This document shows positions 47,397 to 59,102 of a stretch of 64,000 nucleotides of DNA, piece by piece. The DNA is taken from contig CALSRG010000003.1 of the NCBI GenBank assembly GCA_943788695.1, forward strand, positions 225,767 to 289,766. The letters are read 5' to 3'. Made by a program: the position numbers and the translations under genes. Each line of letters opens with the position of its first letter. The first letter of the stretch is position 1. Source of the stretch: an uncultured Flavobacteriaceae bacterium (lineage in GTDB: Bacteria; Bacteroidota; Bacteroidia; Flavobacteriales; Flavobacteriaceae). The notes below the pieces were generated by a model. That model worked only from the letters and a program-made list of their open reading frames with translations. It was not told the origin of the DNA and did no database searches.

Positions 47397-49832
47397 TTAG
47401 CAAGCAGTAATTTGCCATTTTCCCCAAAAACTGCGGAACAACGGGTTATCAATCATATAAATAACACTGCCACGCCCATGACTTTCTTCGCCAAAGACAA
47501 GTGTTTCATTAAGTGTTTTAAGTGCATCACTTCCTGCAAATCCTGATACTTTTTCAACCTTATCAGTTAGATAGCCTACATTGTAGCCTCGACTTAAATA
47601 CTCATAGCTATCGTTACTTAGTTTTAGTGAGAAGTAGCTATCGTCATATCCAAAGGCCAAAGGGTGTGAGGTGTCCATTTTGATCTTGAAAATAGCACCA
47701 GTGATTAGATTTTTTGCACTCTCACGTTCACGTTTATCATAAGCCAATAAGGGATCGTTTACGACCGCTTCAGTTTTTTTTGTTGTAAGACCATAACCGT
47801 CTTGACCCACAAATGAATTTGCTGCTCTTCCGATTACAATCATATTACCTCCTTTTGAGAGCCATTCGTCGAGCATTTTCATTGTTCTGTCATTTAACTG
47901 TCGGTGATAATAGCCTTCTGGAACAATCAATGTCGAATATTTACTTAAGTTGGTCGATCCAAGATCTCCAGTATCTATTCTCGTGATAGGGTATTTTAGT
48001 TGTTGATCAAAAAAGTGCCAAAGCGCCCCATAGCTCAGTGATGATGTGCCAACTCCTGCTAACATAGCCACCTTTGGTGGGTTAACCAGCTTGATGTCTG
48101 GCGATCCAAAATCAGGTCCATCTTTTGAAAAACCCGAATTTGCTGCAGTAAGCTGACGATCATAAGTATTAGCAATAACTAATAATTGCTGATCAAAATC
48201 GGTTAAATTGCTATTATCTCCTCGGGTTATAATAAGGGTACCTCGTTCAAATGACTTACCAGCTGTGGTTATGGGCTTTTCAGTAAAACGAACTTTAATG
48301 CCATGATTGATCAGATCAGCGAGAAATTTAGCATCTGTCAAACTTTTCCACTCTAATAAATATCCAACAGCATTTTCGTCAGATTGATTGATACTTTCCT
48401 TATGAGTCACTTTTGAATAACCTACTGATTTTGCACTTGCCAAGGCATTTAGGCCAAAGGCATAAGGTAAGCTCCATGCTGTGATATCGTAGGTTAGTGA
48501 ATCAGAAAGTTTTGTATTTGATTCAAATAACACCTTAATCATTTTCCCTCTGGCTTGGGTGGCTGGAACAACGAGATCATCTGATCCAAGCTGCCATTGA
48601 GTGTTTTTTAGTTCTTCATAATCATAACCATTCGCAGTACTTTTTTGAGCACTACCATATTCTATTTGGTGCTTGTCTAACAAAGCCATCAATGCATCTC
48701 TTTTGTCAGCATCACCTCTCAGAACATAACTTTTTACAGAAATGTCATTATTATCAAAGTAGGCTTTAAATTCATGATTTAATCGACGGACATTTTTCGA
48801 AGTCATTTCAACAGTAGATAATCCTGTAACCGTATGGTGTTTAACGCGATCTACTAGTGTCAATTCTTTTCCTTCATCGTTCATGACACCTAAACCGCCC
48901 ATACCATGTCCGGCTTGTTCATAGGTCATGCCAATAGCTCCGAGGTAGGTAGGATAGGTATCTCCATAGGCAGGGTATAGTAAATCAAAGCGTTCGCGGG
49001 TGAAATATAACCAACCGTTTGCGTCAAAATACTTGGCGTTATTTTGTCCTATTTGTGTTTGAAATTCACGTTGCCAGTCCGTAATAATTTCATGAAAAGG
49101 CTCTGCTGCTGGTGCAAAATAATAGGGTTCGTTAATACCCTGCTCGTGAAAGTCCACATGAACATGAGGCAACCATTTGTGATATTCTTTTAAACGAGAC
49201 TGGGTTTCAATCTGACTTGCCCATGTCCAATCACGATTCAAATCAAAGAGATAATGATTGGGTCGTCCGCCAGGCCATGGTTCACTGTGTTCAATAGATT
49301 GAGGGTCTTTGTCATATGAACTTCCGGTTTGTTGATTAAACCAATTGGCGTAACGATCTCTACCGTCAGGATTCACACAAGGATCGATGAGCACCACAGC
49401 ACTGTCCAAATAATCTTGATGCTGACTAAGTAGTTCATATAGTGTTTGCATAGATGCCTCAGTGCTTGAGGCCTCATTACCATGAACGTTATAACTAAGC
49501 CAAACAACACCAATATTGCTTTCGGTATTTTCAGTAGATTCTGCTTGAGCAAGATGTGTTTGTCTTATCGCTTCAATTTGTGTCATATTTTTTTTACTCG
49601 ATACGGTAGCTAGAAATAAAGGTCGGCCTTCGTAAGTGCTGCCGTATTGATTAAATGATACTTGATCAGGATATTGAGCAGCTACATATTGAAAATAGTC
49701 AACCACACGATGATGACGGCTAAATTGGGTTCCGATATCATAGCCTAAAAATTCAGAAGGAGACATTAGGTTCTGACTGTTTGATACTAAAGAAGTCAAA
49801 AGAAAGGCTAAAATGGATAATATTTGTTTCAT
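47397..49832 (-). CDS. M14 family zinc carboxypeptidase-like exported peptidase
   Basis: 811 residues from the ATG at 49832, which begins the signal peptide MKQILSILAFLLTSLVSNSQ (an upstream start at 49889 would put it inside). M14 zinc ligands HGNEASS (His and Glu about 115-118) and a later His in HVDFHEQGIN, with DLNRDW and NPDGRDRYANW. The remaining 450 residues, with a GATase-like segment (LIVPEGYYHR), are typical of large Bacteroidota members. Probably cleaves peptides outside the cell or in the periplasm. Confidence 0.87.
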   Translation of the reverse strand: MKQILSILAFLLTSLVSNSQNLMSPSEFLGYDIGTQFSRHHRVVDYFQYVAAQYPDQVSFNQYGSTYEGRPLFLATVSSKKNMTQIEAIRQTHLAQAESTENTESNIGVVWLSYNVHGNEASSTEASMQTLYELLSQHQDYLDSAVVLIDPCVNPDGRDRYANWFNQQTGSSYDKDPQSIEHSEPWPGGRPNHYLFDLNRDWTWASQIETQSRLKEYHKWLPHVHVDFHEQGINEPYYFAPAAEPFHEIITDWQREFQTQIGQNNAKYFDANGWLYFTRERFDLLYPAYGDTYPTYLGAIGMTYEQAGHGMGGLGVMNDEGKELTLVDRVKHHTVTGLSTVEMTSKNVRRLNHEFKAYFDNNDISVKSYVLRGDADKRDALMALLDKHQIEYGSAQKSTANGYDYEELKNTQWQLGSDDLVVPATQARGKMIKVLFESNTKLSDSLTYDITAWSLPYAFGLNALASAKSVGYSKVTHKESINQSDENAVGYLLEWKSLTDAKFLADLINHGIKVRFTEKPITTAGKSFERGTLIITRGDNSNLTDFDQQLLVIANTYDRQLTAANSGFSKDGPDFGSPDIKLVNPPKVAMLAGVGTSSLSYGALWHFFDQQLKYPITRIDTGDLGSTNLSKYSTLIVPEGYYHRQLNDRTMKMLDEWLSKGGNMIVIGRAANSFVGQDGYGLTTKKTEAVVNDPLLAYDKRERESAKNLITGAIFKIKMDTSHPLAFGYDDSYFSLKLSNDSYEYLSRGYNVGYLTDKVEKVSGFAGSDALKTLNETLVFGEESHGRGSVIYMIDNPLFRSFWGKWQITAC

Positions 49833-49939
49833 GATAACTGAGTTTTGCAATGAGTTAAAGATATCAAATGCGTTTAAATTTAATGTCACCAGAGGTTAAA
49901 TTATTAAACTGTCCTATCTTTACCCTCAATATGATGTAC

Positions 49940-51532
49940 ATGTCGAGTGATTGTTTGACTTTTCGGGAGACTAATAGATTTTCAAAACTGATTTGCGATT
50001 ATACAGAATCGCATCCCGATTTGATGCCTTACTTCAACAGACCCTTTCATTTTGAGAGTTTTCTGCCTCAAATGACTGAAAAATCGTTAAACTATTATCC
50101 GAGTAATCGTCAAGTGTTGGTTGATGTTTTGAAACAACAGTATGAAAATATATCGATCACTTCCGCTACTTCCGATAATATTGACGCATTACTTTCTGAT
50201 AATACATTTACTGTCACTACGGGTCATCAGCTCAATCTCTTTACTGGGCCGTTATATTTTTGGTATAAAATTATTGATACGATAAAGCTGGCCCACCATT
50301 TATCGTCACAACATCCAGTAAATAAAACTATTCCTTTGTTTTGGATGGCTACGGAGGACCATGACTTCGAGGAGATTAGTCATTTTAATGTTACAAAGGG
50401 TAGAATTCAATGGGACGGGATTAATAAGGGTTCTGTTGGCCGAAGGTCTCTAAAGGGACTTAGTGATCTCATTGATGTGTTATCTAAAAACCTAGAAAAT
50501 GGCCCGCATAGGGATGATTTGTTTACACTTTTTGAAAATGCCTACAGCGATCATTCTAAGCTTTCTGACGCTACACGCTTCTTGGTCAATGAATTGTTTG
50601 GTGAAGATGGTTTGGTTATTTTAGATGCCGATCATCCTAATTTGAAACGTTTATTTGTGCCTTTTCTCAAGGATGAGTTACTTCACCAAACAGCTTTTGA
50701 TGCTATTGAAGAGACTTCTGCCAAGTTAGCAACACATTACCACAAACAAGTTAATCCGCGTAGAATCAATCTGTTTTATTTGACCCAAGATTCTAGAGTA
50801 AGAATTGAACGTCAGGGACAGGTATATGTCACCACTTGTGGTCAGTATAGGTGGTCTGAAAATGAGATGATCGAGCATCTAGAATCTCATCCAGAGCATT
50901 TTTCACCCAACGCCTTGTTGCGTCCTCTTTATCAGGAAGTGATATTACCAAATATTTGTTACGTAGGTGGAGGTGCGGAATTGGCATATTGGCTTCAGCT
51001 TAAAACGTATTTTGAATCCCAGTCAATCACTTTTCCGATATTGAAAGTTCGCAATAGTGCTCTATTGGTAACAGAAAAACAATGGCTCAAATGGAACAAG
51101 TTTGGATTGATGCTGGCAGATTATTTGTTGCCTTTGGACGATTTGACTAAAAGATTGATTGTTCAGTTCGATGAAACCCGTCCCAATTTTGAAAATCTTT
51201 ATGAACAGTTGGATGCGCAATTTAGTGTACTTAAAGATCATGCAAAATCAACTGACCCCTCTTTTACTTCTGCCGTGGAGGCTCAGATGGCTAAGCAAAC
51301 TAAAGGACTTCAAAATTTGGAAAAACGCTGGCGTCGTGCTCAAAAGAAAACCCATGCTAAGGTGCTTGAGCGTCTTAAGGATAATTTTCTTCAAGTCAAT
51401 CCCGAGGGTCATTTGCAAGAGCGATACCTTAATTTTTGCCAATTTTATGTCGATTTAGGGCCTAAACTTAAAAATCATTTGTTTAGTCGTATCGATCCAA
51501 TGTATCAGCGGTTTTATATATTGAAACTGTGA
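49940..51532 (+). CDS. bshC: Bacillithiol biosynthesis cysteine-adding enzyme BshC
   Basis: 530 residues from ATG 49940; earlier in-frame starts reach back to 49868 but make the protein longer than the family. Landmarks are TVTTGHQLNLFTGPLYFWYKI, FWMATEDHDFEEI, LVILDADHPNLK and ILKVRNSALLV. It joins cysteine to the GlcN-malate precursor to make bacillithiol. Divergent from the M14 gene. Other bsh genes are not in the window. Confidence 0.92.
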   Translation: MSSDCLTFRETNRFSKLICDYTESHPDLMPYFNRPFHFESFLPQMTEKSLNYYPSNRQVLVDVLKQQYENISITSATSDNIDALLSDNTFTVTTGHQLNLFTGPLYFWYKIIDTIKLAHHLSSQHPVNKTIPLFWMATEDHDFEEISHFNVTKGRIQWDGINKGSVGRRSLKGLSDLIDVLSKNLENGPHRDDLFTLFENAYSDHSKLSDATRFLVNELFGEDGLVILDADHPNLKRLFVPFLKDELLHQTAFDAIEETSAKLATHYHKQVNPRRINLFYLTQDSRVRIERQGQVYVTTCGQYRWSENEMIEHLESHPEHFSPNALLRPLYQEVILPNICYVGGGAELAYWLQLKTYFESQSITFPILKVRNSALLVTEKQWLKWNKFGLMLADYLLPLDDLTKRLIVQFDETRPNFENLYEQLDAQFSVLKDHAKSTDPSFTSAVEAQMAKQTKGLQNLEKRWRRAQKKTHAKVLERLKDNFLQVNPEGHLQERYLNFCQFYVDLGPKLKNHLFSRIDPMYQRFYILKL

Positions 51533-51576
51533 ATAAATTTGGAGCTTTAAAACTGAAACAACTGAAAATCAATTCT

Positions 51577-51584
51577 TATTTTTG
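51577..51584 (+). promoter_or_regulatory. -7 element of the guaA promoter
   Basis: TATTTTTG, only 3 bases before the guaA ATG at 51588. If used, the guaA mRNA would start at or near its start codon. Confidence 0.42.
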
Positions 51585-51587
51585 ACT

Positions 51588-53120
51588 ATGCATGACAAAG
51601 TACTCATTTTAGATTTTGGCTCCCAATATACCCAATTAATTGCGCGTCGTGTGAGAGAATTAAACATCTACTCAGAAATCGTCCCCTACCATAAAATACC
51701 AGAAAATATCGATGATTTTAAGGCCGTTATTTTATCTGGTAGTCCTTTTTCAGTGAAATCTGAAGCGGCACCAAAACCTGATTTGTCAAAAATTAGAGGC
51801 CAGAAACCATTGTTAGGAATTTGCTACGGGGCGCAATATTTGGCGCATTTTTCAGGGGGTGAAGTCGGAAGTTCTAAAACACGAGAATATGGACGTGCAA
51901 ATTTGACTTTTGTCGATCAAGACAATCCTTTTCTTAAGCATGTATCTGATCAAAGCCAAGTTTGGATGAGTCACAGTGATACTATAAATCAACTTCCCAA
52001 GGGTGGTTTATTGTTGGCCAGTACTAAGGATGTTAAGAATGCGGCATACACAATTTCAGGAGAAGACACATTTGCTATTCAATTTCATCCTGAGGTTTAT
52101 CATTCAAAAGATGGCACTCAAATTCTGAAAAATTTTTTACTGGATATTGCTCAAGTGAAGCAAAATTGGACGCCAGATTCCTTTGTTGAAATGACGATAT
52201 CCAATTTGAAAGATAAATTAGGGAATGACCGTGTTTTGCTTGGGCTTTCTGGAGGGGTAGATTCTACAGTTGCAGCAAGCTTGCTGCATCGTGCCGTTGG
52301 GAAAAATTTATATTGCGTGTTTGTCAATAATGGTTTACTTCGAAAAAACGAATATCAACAAGTTCTAGATCAATATGTTGGTTTAGGTTTAAATGTAATC
52401 GGAGTGGACGCCACTTCTAATTTTTTAGCCGCTCTTGCAGGAGAGAGTGATCCAGAGACGAAACGTAAAATTATTGGACGAACATTTATAGAAGTGTTTG
52501 ATCATGAAGCTCATAAAATAGAAGATGTAAAATGGCTAGCTCAAGGAACCATTTATCCAGATGTGATTGAAAGCATTTCTGCAACTGGTGGTCCATCAGC
52601 CACAATTAAGAGCCATCACAATGTTGGAGGTTTGCCCGATTTTATGAAATTGAGCGTGGTTGAGCCATTGAGATTGTTATTTAAAGACGAAGTACGTCGG
52701 GTTGGAAAAGCTCTGGGACTGGAACCACACATACTAGGTCGTCATCCTTTCCCTGGACCAGGTTTAGGCATTAGAATTTTAGGTGATATTACCGCCGAAA
52801 AGGTTAGAATACTCCAAGAGGTTGACGCTATCTTTGTTCAAGGTTTGAAAGATTGGAATTTATATGACAAAGTATGGCAGGCTGGCGCAATTCTTCTACC
52901 CGTTAATAGTGTGGGAGTGATGGGAGATGAACGCACCTATGAACAATGTGTTGCACTCCGAGCCGTTGAAAGCACAGACGGTATGACTGCAGATTGGGTG
53001 GATTTGCCTTATAAGTTTTTACAGGAGGTTTCGAATGCCATTATCAATCGTGTAAGTGGCATCAACCGTGTGGTTTATGATATTAGCTCAAAACCACCTG
53101 CTACAATCGAATGGGAATAA
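51588..53120 (+). CDS. guaA: GMP synthase (glutamine-hydrolysing)
   Basis: 510 residues from ATG 51588 (a TTG two codons upstream is less likely). Class I GATase domain: [18 protein letters not shown], nucleophile in GICYGAQY, and [10 protein letters not shown]; then the ATP-pyrophosphatase domain ([17 protein letters not shown]) and dimerisation domain ([15 protein letters not shown]). It converts XMP to GMP. Followed 10 bases later by the LysM gene, often seen next to guaA in flavobacteria. Confidence 0.97.
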   Translation: MHDKVLILDFGSQYTQLIARRVRELNIYSEIVPYHKIPENIDDFKAVILSGSPFSVKSEAAPKPDLSKIRGQKPLLGICYGAQYLAHFSGGEVGSSKTREYGRANLTFVDQDNPFLKHVSDQSQVWMSHSDTINQLPKGGLLLASTKDVKNAAYTISGEDTFAIQFHPEVYHSKDGTQILKNFLLDIAQVKQNWTPDSFVEMTISNLKDKLGNDRVLLGLSGGVDSTVAASLLHRAVGKNLYCVFVNNGLLRKNEYQQVLDQYVGLGLNVIGVDATSNFLAALAGESDPETKRKIIGRTFIEVFDHEAHKIEDVKWLAQGTIYPDVIESISATGGPSATIKSHHNVGGLPDFMKLSVVEPLRLLFKDEVRRVGKALGLEPHILGRHPFPGPGLGIRILGDITAEKVRILQEVDAIFVQGLKDWNLYDKVWQAGAILLPVNSVGVMGDERTYEQCVALRAVESTDGMTADWVDLPYKFLQEVSNAIINRVSGINRVVYDISSKPPATIEWE

Positions 53121-53130
53121 AACCAAATTC

Positions 53131-55059
53131 ATGAAACTACGCTTTTTACATTTTTTTCTTTGTTTAGGTCTTAGTTTACTCTTTGGGAGTCGTAGCTATG
53201 GGCAAAAACTTAGAACGCATACCATCAGGACTGGAGACACACCATCGCTTATCACCGAAGTTTATGAAGTGACCCTTGACGACCTCATGGCACTGAACAA
53301 AGATTTGGACGATCAGTTTGTAGCTGGGAAGATTATCCTCATTCCTGAAACCATTCGTTTAAAAAATCCAATAAAGGTTCCAAAACGAGTATTGGATCAT
53401 CTTAAAAAGCACCGCGTCAAAAAAGGAGAAACGGTGTTTGGTATTTCAAGTAAATATGAAATAAGTGAAGCTGTTTTACGGTCTTTTAATACTGAATTGA
53501 TTAATCAGTCCCTTAAGCGAGGGATGAAGCTTCAAATTCCAATTTATCGAACAGATTTTGTCATGTCATATCTTGGAAATGCTTTAAAATCACACGTAGT
53601 TCAACCCCAAGAAGGGAAGTGGGGTATCTCTCAAAAATTCGGAATTAGTATAACCCAATTGGAAATGATTAACCCCGGGATACCTGAGGTTTTGCAAGAA
53701 GGAATGCGCCTAAATGTTCCTAATCAAGACCCAATAAATTTGGAAGTTGAGGATATAAACTTTTTCTACTACGAGGTACCTGCTAAAATAGGGTTTAATA
53801 GTTTGGAAAAAACGCTTGGATTTACACAAGCCGAAATTGAAAAGTGGAATCCTGTTGTAAAAGAAAAAGGTCTCTTGGCTGGGATGACCTTGAGGTTACC
53901 ACGACGGGAGTCAGAAAAAAAAGTTGAGTCTAAAAACGATCTTGCGGTTGCGATTTCTCCTAAAGAATTTAGTGATCTGTCAGTAAAAAAACTGGCATTA
54001 ATTATGCCATTTCAATTGGATAAATATAAACTAAATGACTCCTCAGAATTAATAGACGCTTTATCAAATTTGAGCCGTTTGAGTTTATCGCTTGAATATT
54101 ATACCGGCATGTTAATGGCACTTGAGGAAACAAAGTCGTTAGGCCTAAGCGTCAACCTTGATGTCTTCGACTCGGCTAATGATCTGACCACTTTAAACAA
54201 AGTTTTAAACTCTAAATACTTTGGAAATTATGACGTTGTTGTGGGGCCTGTTGGGGCGAATCTTTTTGATCAAACAGCTGAAAAACTTAATAAGCTCTCA
54301 GTTCCTTGCATTGCGCCACTTACAATTCCATCTGTATTGAGAACTAATGTTTTTCAAAGTATACCATCCGATCTTCAATTGAAGGAAGTTATTATTAAAC
54401 AGGTTAAAGGCGATGATACGGTAGATAAAATTGTAATCGTTTCTGATCAGTCCAATAGAGGTGTAACCACAAATTTAAAAGAACATTTTCCTAGTGCGCA
54501 AGTTGTCTATTCTCGATTGAATAAAGATGGTTCAGATAGTTTTTTCATTTTACTTGATGATTTAAAAAGGAAACTTATTGCAGGCCATAATTTAGTTTTC
54601 CTTGAAACCGAAAATGTTGGATTTGTAGCAAACGTAGCGAGTGTTCTTAATGGTCTGATTACGGATAAAATATCCATCACTTTAGCGACAACGCATTTTA
54701 ACAACGCCTTTGAAAATGAAAATTTCACAAGCTCTTATCGAAGCAACTTGAAATTCAGATATCCCTCGATTAATCGGCCATTAGATATGAATGAAAATGA
54801 AAATTTCATTTCAAAATATCAAGAAACGTATGGTGACTTTCCGAGTCGTTATGCCATTCGAGCTTATGACCTTACTTTGGATTTGTTATATCGTTTAGGA
54901 ATGTATTCCAACATTGAACAATCAATTGGAAATCCTACAGGCGCTAAACTCTTGGAGAATAACTTTGACTACCAAAATATGCCCAATGGAGGTTATTTAA
55001 ATCTAAGTTGTTTTGTGGTTGCTTACGATAATTATGAACTTAAACTATTAACCCAATGA
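53131..55059 (+). CDS. LysM-domain protein with periplasmic-binding-protein-like C-terminal part
   Basis: 642 residues from ATG 53131. Signal peptide (KLRFLHFFLCLGLSLLFGSRSYGQ), then three or four LysM-type repeats (about 27-275; for example HTIRTGDTPSLITEVYEV and HRVKKGETVFGISSKYEIS) that bind peptidoglycan, and a C-terminal Leu/Ile/Val-binding-protein-like domain (LALIMPFQLD..GMLMALEE, DYVVVGPVGANLFDQ region). Probably a cell-wall-bound ligand sensor or scaffold; no function is proven. It ends 4 bases into the OsmC gene. Confidence 0.8.
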   Translation: MKLRFLHFFLCLGLSLLFGSRSYGQKLRTHTIRTGDTPSLITEVYEVTLDDLMALNKDLDDQFVAGKIILIPETIRLKNPIKVPKRVLDHLKKHRVKKGETVFGISSKYEISEAVLRSFNTELINQSLKRGMKLQIPIYRTDFVMSYLGNALKSHVVQPQEGKWGISQKFGISITQLEMINPGIPEVLQEGMRLNVPNQDPINLEVEDINFFYYEVPAKIGFNSLEKTLGFTQAEIEKWNPVVKEKGLLAGMTLRLPRRESEKKVESKNDLAVAISPKEFSDLSVKKLALIMPFQLDKYKLNDSSELIDALSNLSRLSLSLEYYTGMLMALEETKSLGLSVNLDVFDSANDLTTLNKVLNSKYFGNYDVVVGPVGANLFDQTAEKLNKLSVPCIAPLTIPSVLRTNVFQSIPSDLQLKEVIIKQVKGDDTVDKIVIVSDQSNRGVTTNLKEHFPSAQVVYSRLNKDGSDSFFILLDDLKRKLIAGHNLVFLETENVGFVANVASVLNGLITDKISITLATTHFNNAFENENFTSSYRSNLKFRYPSINRPLDMNENENFISKYQETYGDFPSRYAIRAYDLTLDLLYRLGMYSNIEQSIGNPTGAKLLENNFDYQNMPNGGYLNLSCFVVAYDNYELKLLTQ

Positions 55060-55457
55060 CCTCAAAAGTAACCTATATTGGTAATTTACGTACCGAAAAT
55101 ACTCATATTTCCTCGGGCGCAACTTTTATAACCGACGCTCCTTTAGATAATCACGGACTGGCTTCTGCTTTTTCACCAACTGATTTGGTGGCTTCTGCTT
55201 TAGCTGATTGTATGTTGACAGTGATGGCGATTAAAGCTAATGCAATGGATGTCGAACTAAAAAATTCGACCTGTGAAGTGACTAAAGTTATGGCTTCAAA
55301 GCCACGTCGCATTTCAGAAATTCATCTGATTATGAATATGCCAACTGGTATTACTGATAAACATCGAAAAATATTAGAACATACAGCGAAGACCTGTCCA
55401 GTTCATCACAGTCTACATCCCGATACCGTCGTCAGCTGTATCTTTAATTGGGGATAA
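55056..55457 (+). CDS. OsmC family protein
   Basis: 133 residues. The two reactive Cys are in SALADCMLTVMAIKA (about residue 53) and in AKTCPVHHSL (about residue 117). OsmC/Ohr proteins reduce organic peroxides using these Cys. Short YhfA-like form without extra domains. It overlaps the LysM gene by 4 bases. Confidence 0.88.
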   Translation: MTSKVTYIGNLRTENTHISSGATFITDAPLDNHGLASAFSPTDLVASALADCMLTVMAIKANAMDVELKNSTCEVTKVMASKPRRISEIHLIMNMPTGITDKHRKILEHTAKTCPVHHSLHPDTVVSCIFNWG

Positions 55458-55534
55458 TAACACAGGCGTTTAACGCTGGAGATATTTGTTCATTGATTTG
55501 TCAAAGAAACTGCCTGATTCTTAGACTATTTTTT

Positions 55535-55542
55535 TAAATTTG
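55535..55542 (+). promoter_or_regulatory. -7 element of the pyrG promoter
   Basis: TAAATTTG, 19 bases before the pyrG ATG; no good -33 element at the expected distance. Confidence 0.45.
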
Positions 55543-55546
55543 TTAG

Positions 55547-57196
<1,650 letters not shown>

Positions 57197-57218
57197 AGCC
57201 TACAATAAAAAATTACTT

Positions 57219-59051
57219 ATGGAAGAAAAGAAACTAGACACCAATTCCATTATCGGATTTATTCTGATATTCGGAATATTAATTTGGATGTTATATCAAA
57301 ATAAAAATGACTTTGAACAGGAGCAAGCTGCGAAGGTATCAACTGAGGTTAAAACTTCAAATGATAAGAGCACGGAAGTTTTAGCGGAGGTTACGCCAAA
57401 CATTTCAGAAAGTCAAGATATATCAGGACCTGTTGCAGCCACAAAGGAAAATTTAATCACTACTTTAGAGAACGATGTGCTGTCAATTGCAGTGCAGTCC
57501 AAGGGAGGTGATTTGGTGGAGGTGAGGCTTAAATCTCATGACGATTATCAGGGTCAGCCTTTATATTTAGTGAAAGATGGTAATGCCAATTTTGGACTTG
57601 ATTTTGTCACTAATAGTGGTCAGAACTACGCGTCAAGAAGACAGTTTTTTAGTGCTTCAGTAAGCGAAAATAATGGCGCACAAATATTAACTATGACAGA
57701 CTCTATCGGTACGGGTCAATTTGTACAGTTCAAATATGAATTGCCAGAGTCAGGATATATGATGAAATTCTCGGTCAAGTCTCAAGGGATGAGTAATGTG
57801 GTTGATGGCTCAAAATCTACAGAATTAACCTGGGAACAAACTGGTATTCGTTTGGCTAAGAGTATCAGTTATGAAAACAGATACACACGTCTAACTTATC
57901 AACACGAAGGTGATAAAATCAGCAAGCTGTCTCAAACGGGGGAGGATGATGAAGACTCTTCAGAAGTCGATTGGCTGTCTTTTCGTCAACATTTTTTTAG
58001 CAGTATTCTTATTCCAGAACGTCCTCTTAATGATGTAAAATTTTACTCAAATGATTTGGTTCAGGATGAAGACGTTGATTCTTTATTCACCAAACGTTAC
58101 AAGGCTGTTATGCCATTGAGTGCGACGAACGGAGATATTGGTGCTTCATTTGAATGGTATTATGGGCCTACAGATAACACAATATTGAAATCATTTGACA
58201 AGAATTTAGATAGAAGTATTCCTTTTGGATGGGGTATTTTTGGATGGATTAATAGGTCTTTGTTTATTCCTTTATTTGGCTTTTTGAGCGGCATGTTTCC
58301 TTATGGATTAGCCATTATTATAATGACTATTTTGGTCAGATTAGTACTGTCTCCTGTGCTTTACAAGTCGTATTTGTCACAAGCCAAAATGAAAATCCTT
58401 CGCCCAGAAATTAATGACATTAATACTAAATTTAAGGACAATGCCATGTCGCGTCAAAAGGAAACCATGGCATTATACCGAAAAGCAGGTGTAAACCCAA
58501 TGAGTGGATGTGTGCCCGCATTAATCCAGTTGCCAGTTTTTTACGCGTTATTCATGTTTTTTCCAACAGCCTTTGATCTAAGACAAAAATCTTTCCTTTG
58601 GGCAGATGATTTATCTTCTTATGATTCGATCTACGAATTACCATTTCGAATTCCATTTTATGGAGATCACGTAAGTTTGTTTCCAATTCTAGCATCTATT
58701 GCTATTTTCTTTTATATGAAAATGACAACTGGACAGCAGTCCATGGCACAGCCGACTCAAGAAGGTATGCCAGATATGGCTAAAATGATGAAAGTGATGA
58801 TATATCTATCGCCTCTTTTTATGATGGTTTTCTTTAACAATTACGCGAGTGGATTAAGTTTATATTATTTTATATCTAATTTAATCACCATAGGAATCAT
58901 GCTAGTTATTAAAAACGTGATTTTGGATGAGGATAAAATCCACGCCCAAATACAAGAAAACAAGAAAAAACCAACAACTCAAAACCGTTTTCAACGTAAA
59001 ATGAGTGAGGTTATGGAACAAGCCGAAAAGCAGCGCAACGCACGCAAATAG
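57219..59051 (+). CDS. yidC: Membrane protein insertase YidC
   Basis: 610 residues. N-terminal helix (SIIGFILIFGILIWMLY), large periplasmic beta-supersandwich domain (about 60-350), then the conserved five-helix insertase core starting near FPYGLAIIIMTILVRLVLSP, with the positively charged groove residue in LVRLVLSP, and MSGCVPALIQLPVFYALF. The C-terminal tail is basic. It inserts proteins into the inner membrane with or without SecYEG. Confidence 0.95.
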   Translation: MEEKKLDTNSIIGFILIFGILIWMLYQNKNDFEQEQAAKVSTEVKTSNDKSTEVLAEVTPNISESQDISGPVAATKENLITTLENDVLSIAVQSKGGDLVEVRLKSHDDYQGQPLYLVKDGNANFGLDFVTNSGQNYASRRQFFSASVSENNGAQILTMTDSIGTGQFVQFKYELPESGYMMKFSVKSQGMSNVVDGSKSTELTWEQTGIRLAKSISYENRYTRLTYQHEGDKISKLSQTGEDDEDSSEVDWLSFRQHFFSSILIPERPLNDVKFYSNDLVQDEDVDSLFTKRYKAVMPLSATNGDIGASFEWYYGPTDNTILKSFDKNLDRSIPFGWGIFGWINRSLFIPLFGFLSGMFPYGLAIIIMTILVRLVLSPVLYKSYLSQAKMKILRPEINDINTKFKDNAMSRQKETMALYRKAGVNPMSGCVPALIQLPVFYALFMFFPTAFDLRQKSFLWADDLSSYDSIYELPFRIPFYGDHVSLFPILASIAIFFYMKMTTGQQSMAQPTQEGMPDMAKMMKVMIYLSPLFMMVFFNNYASGLSLYYFISNLITIGIMLVIKNVILDEDKIHAQIQENKKKPTTQNRFQRKMSEVMEQAEKQRNARK

Positions 59052-59102
59052 GCCGCGAGGAGTGACCATCTAATCTTCTAAATTATTTCGTAAATTTATC
59101 TC

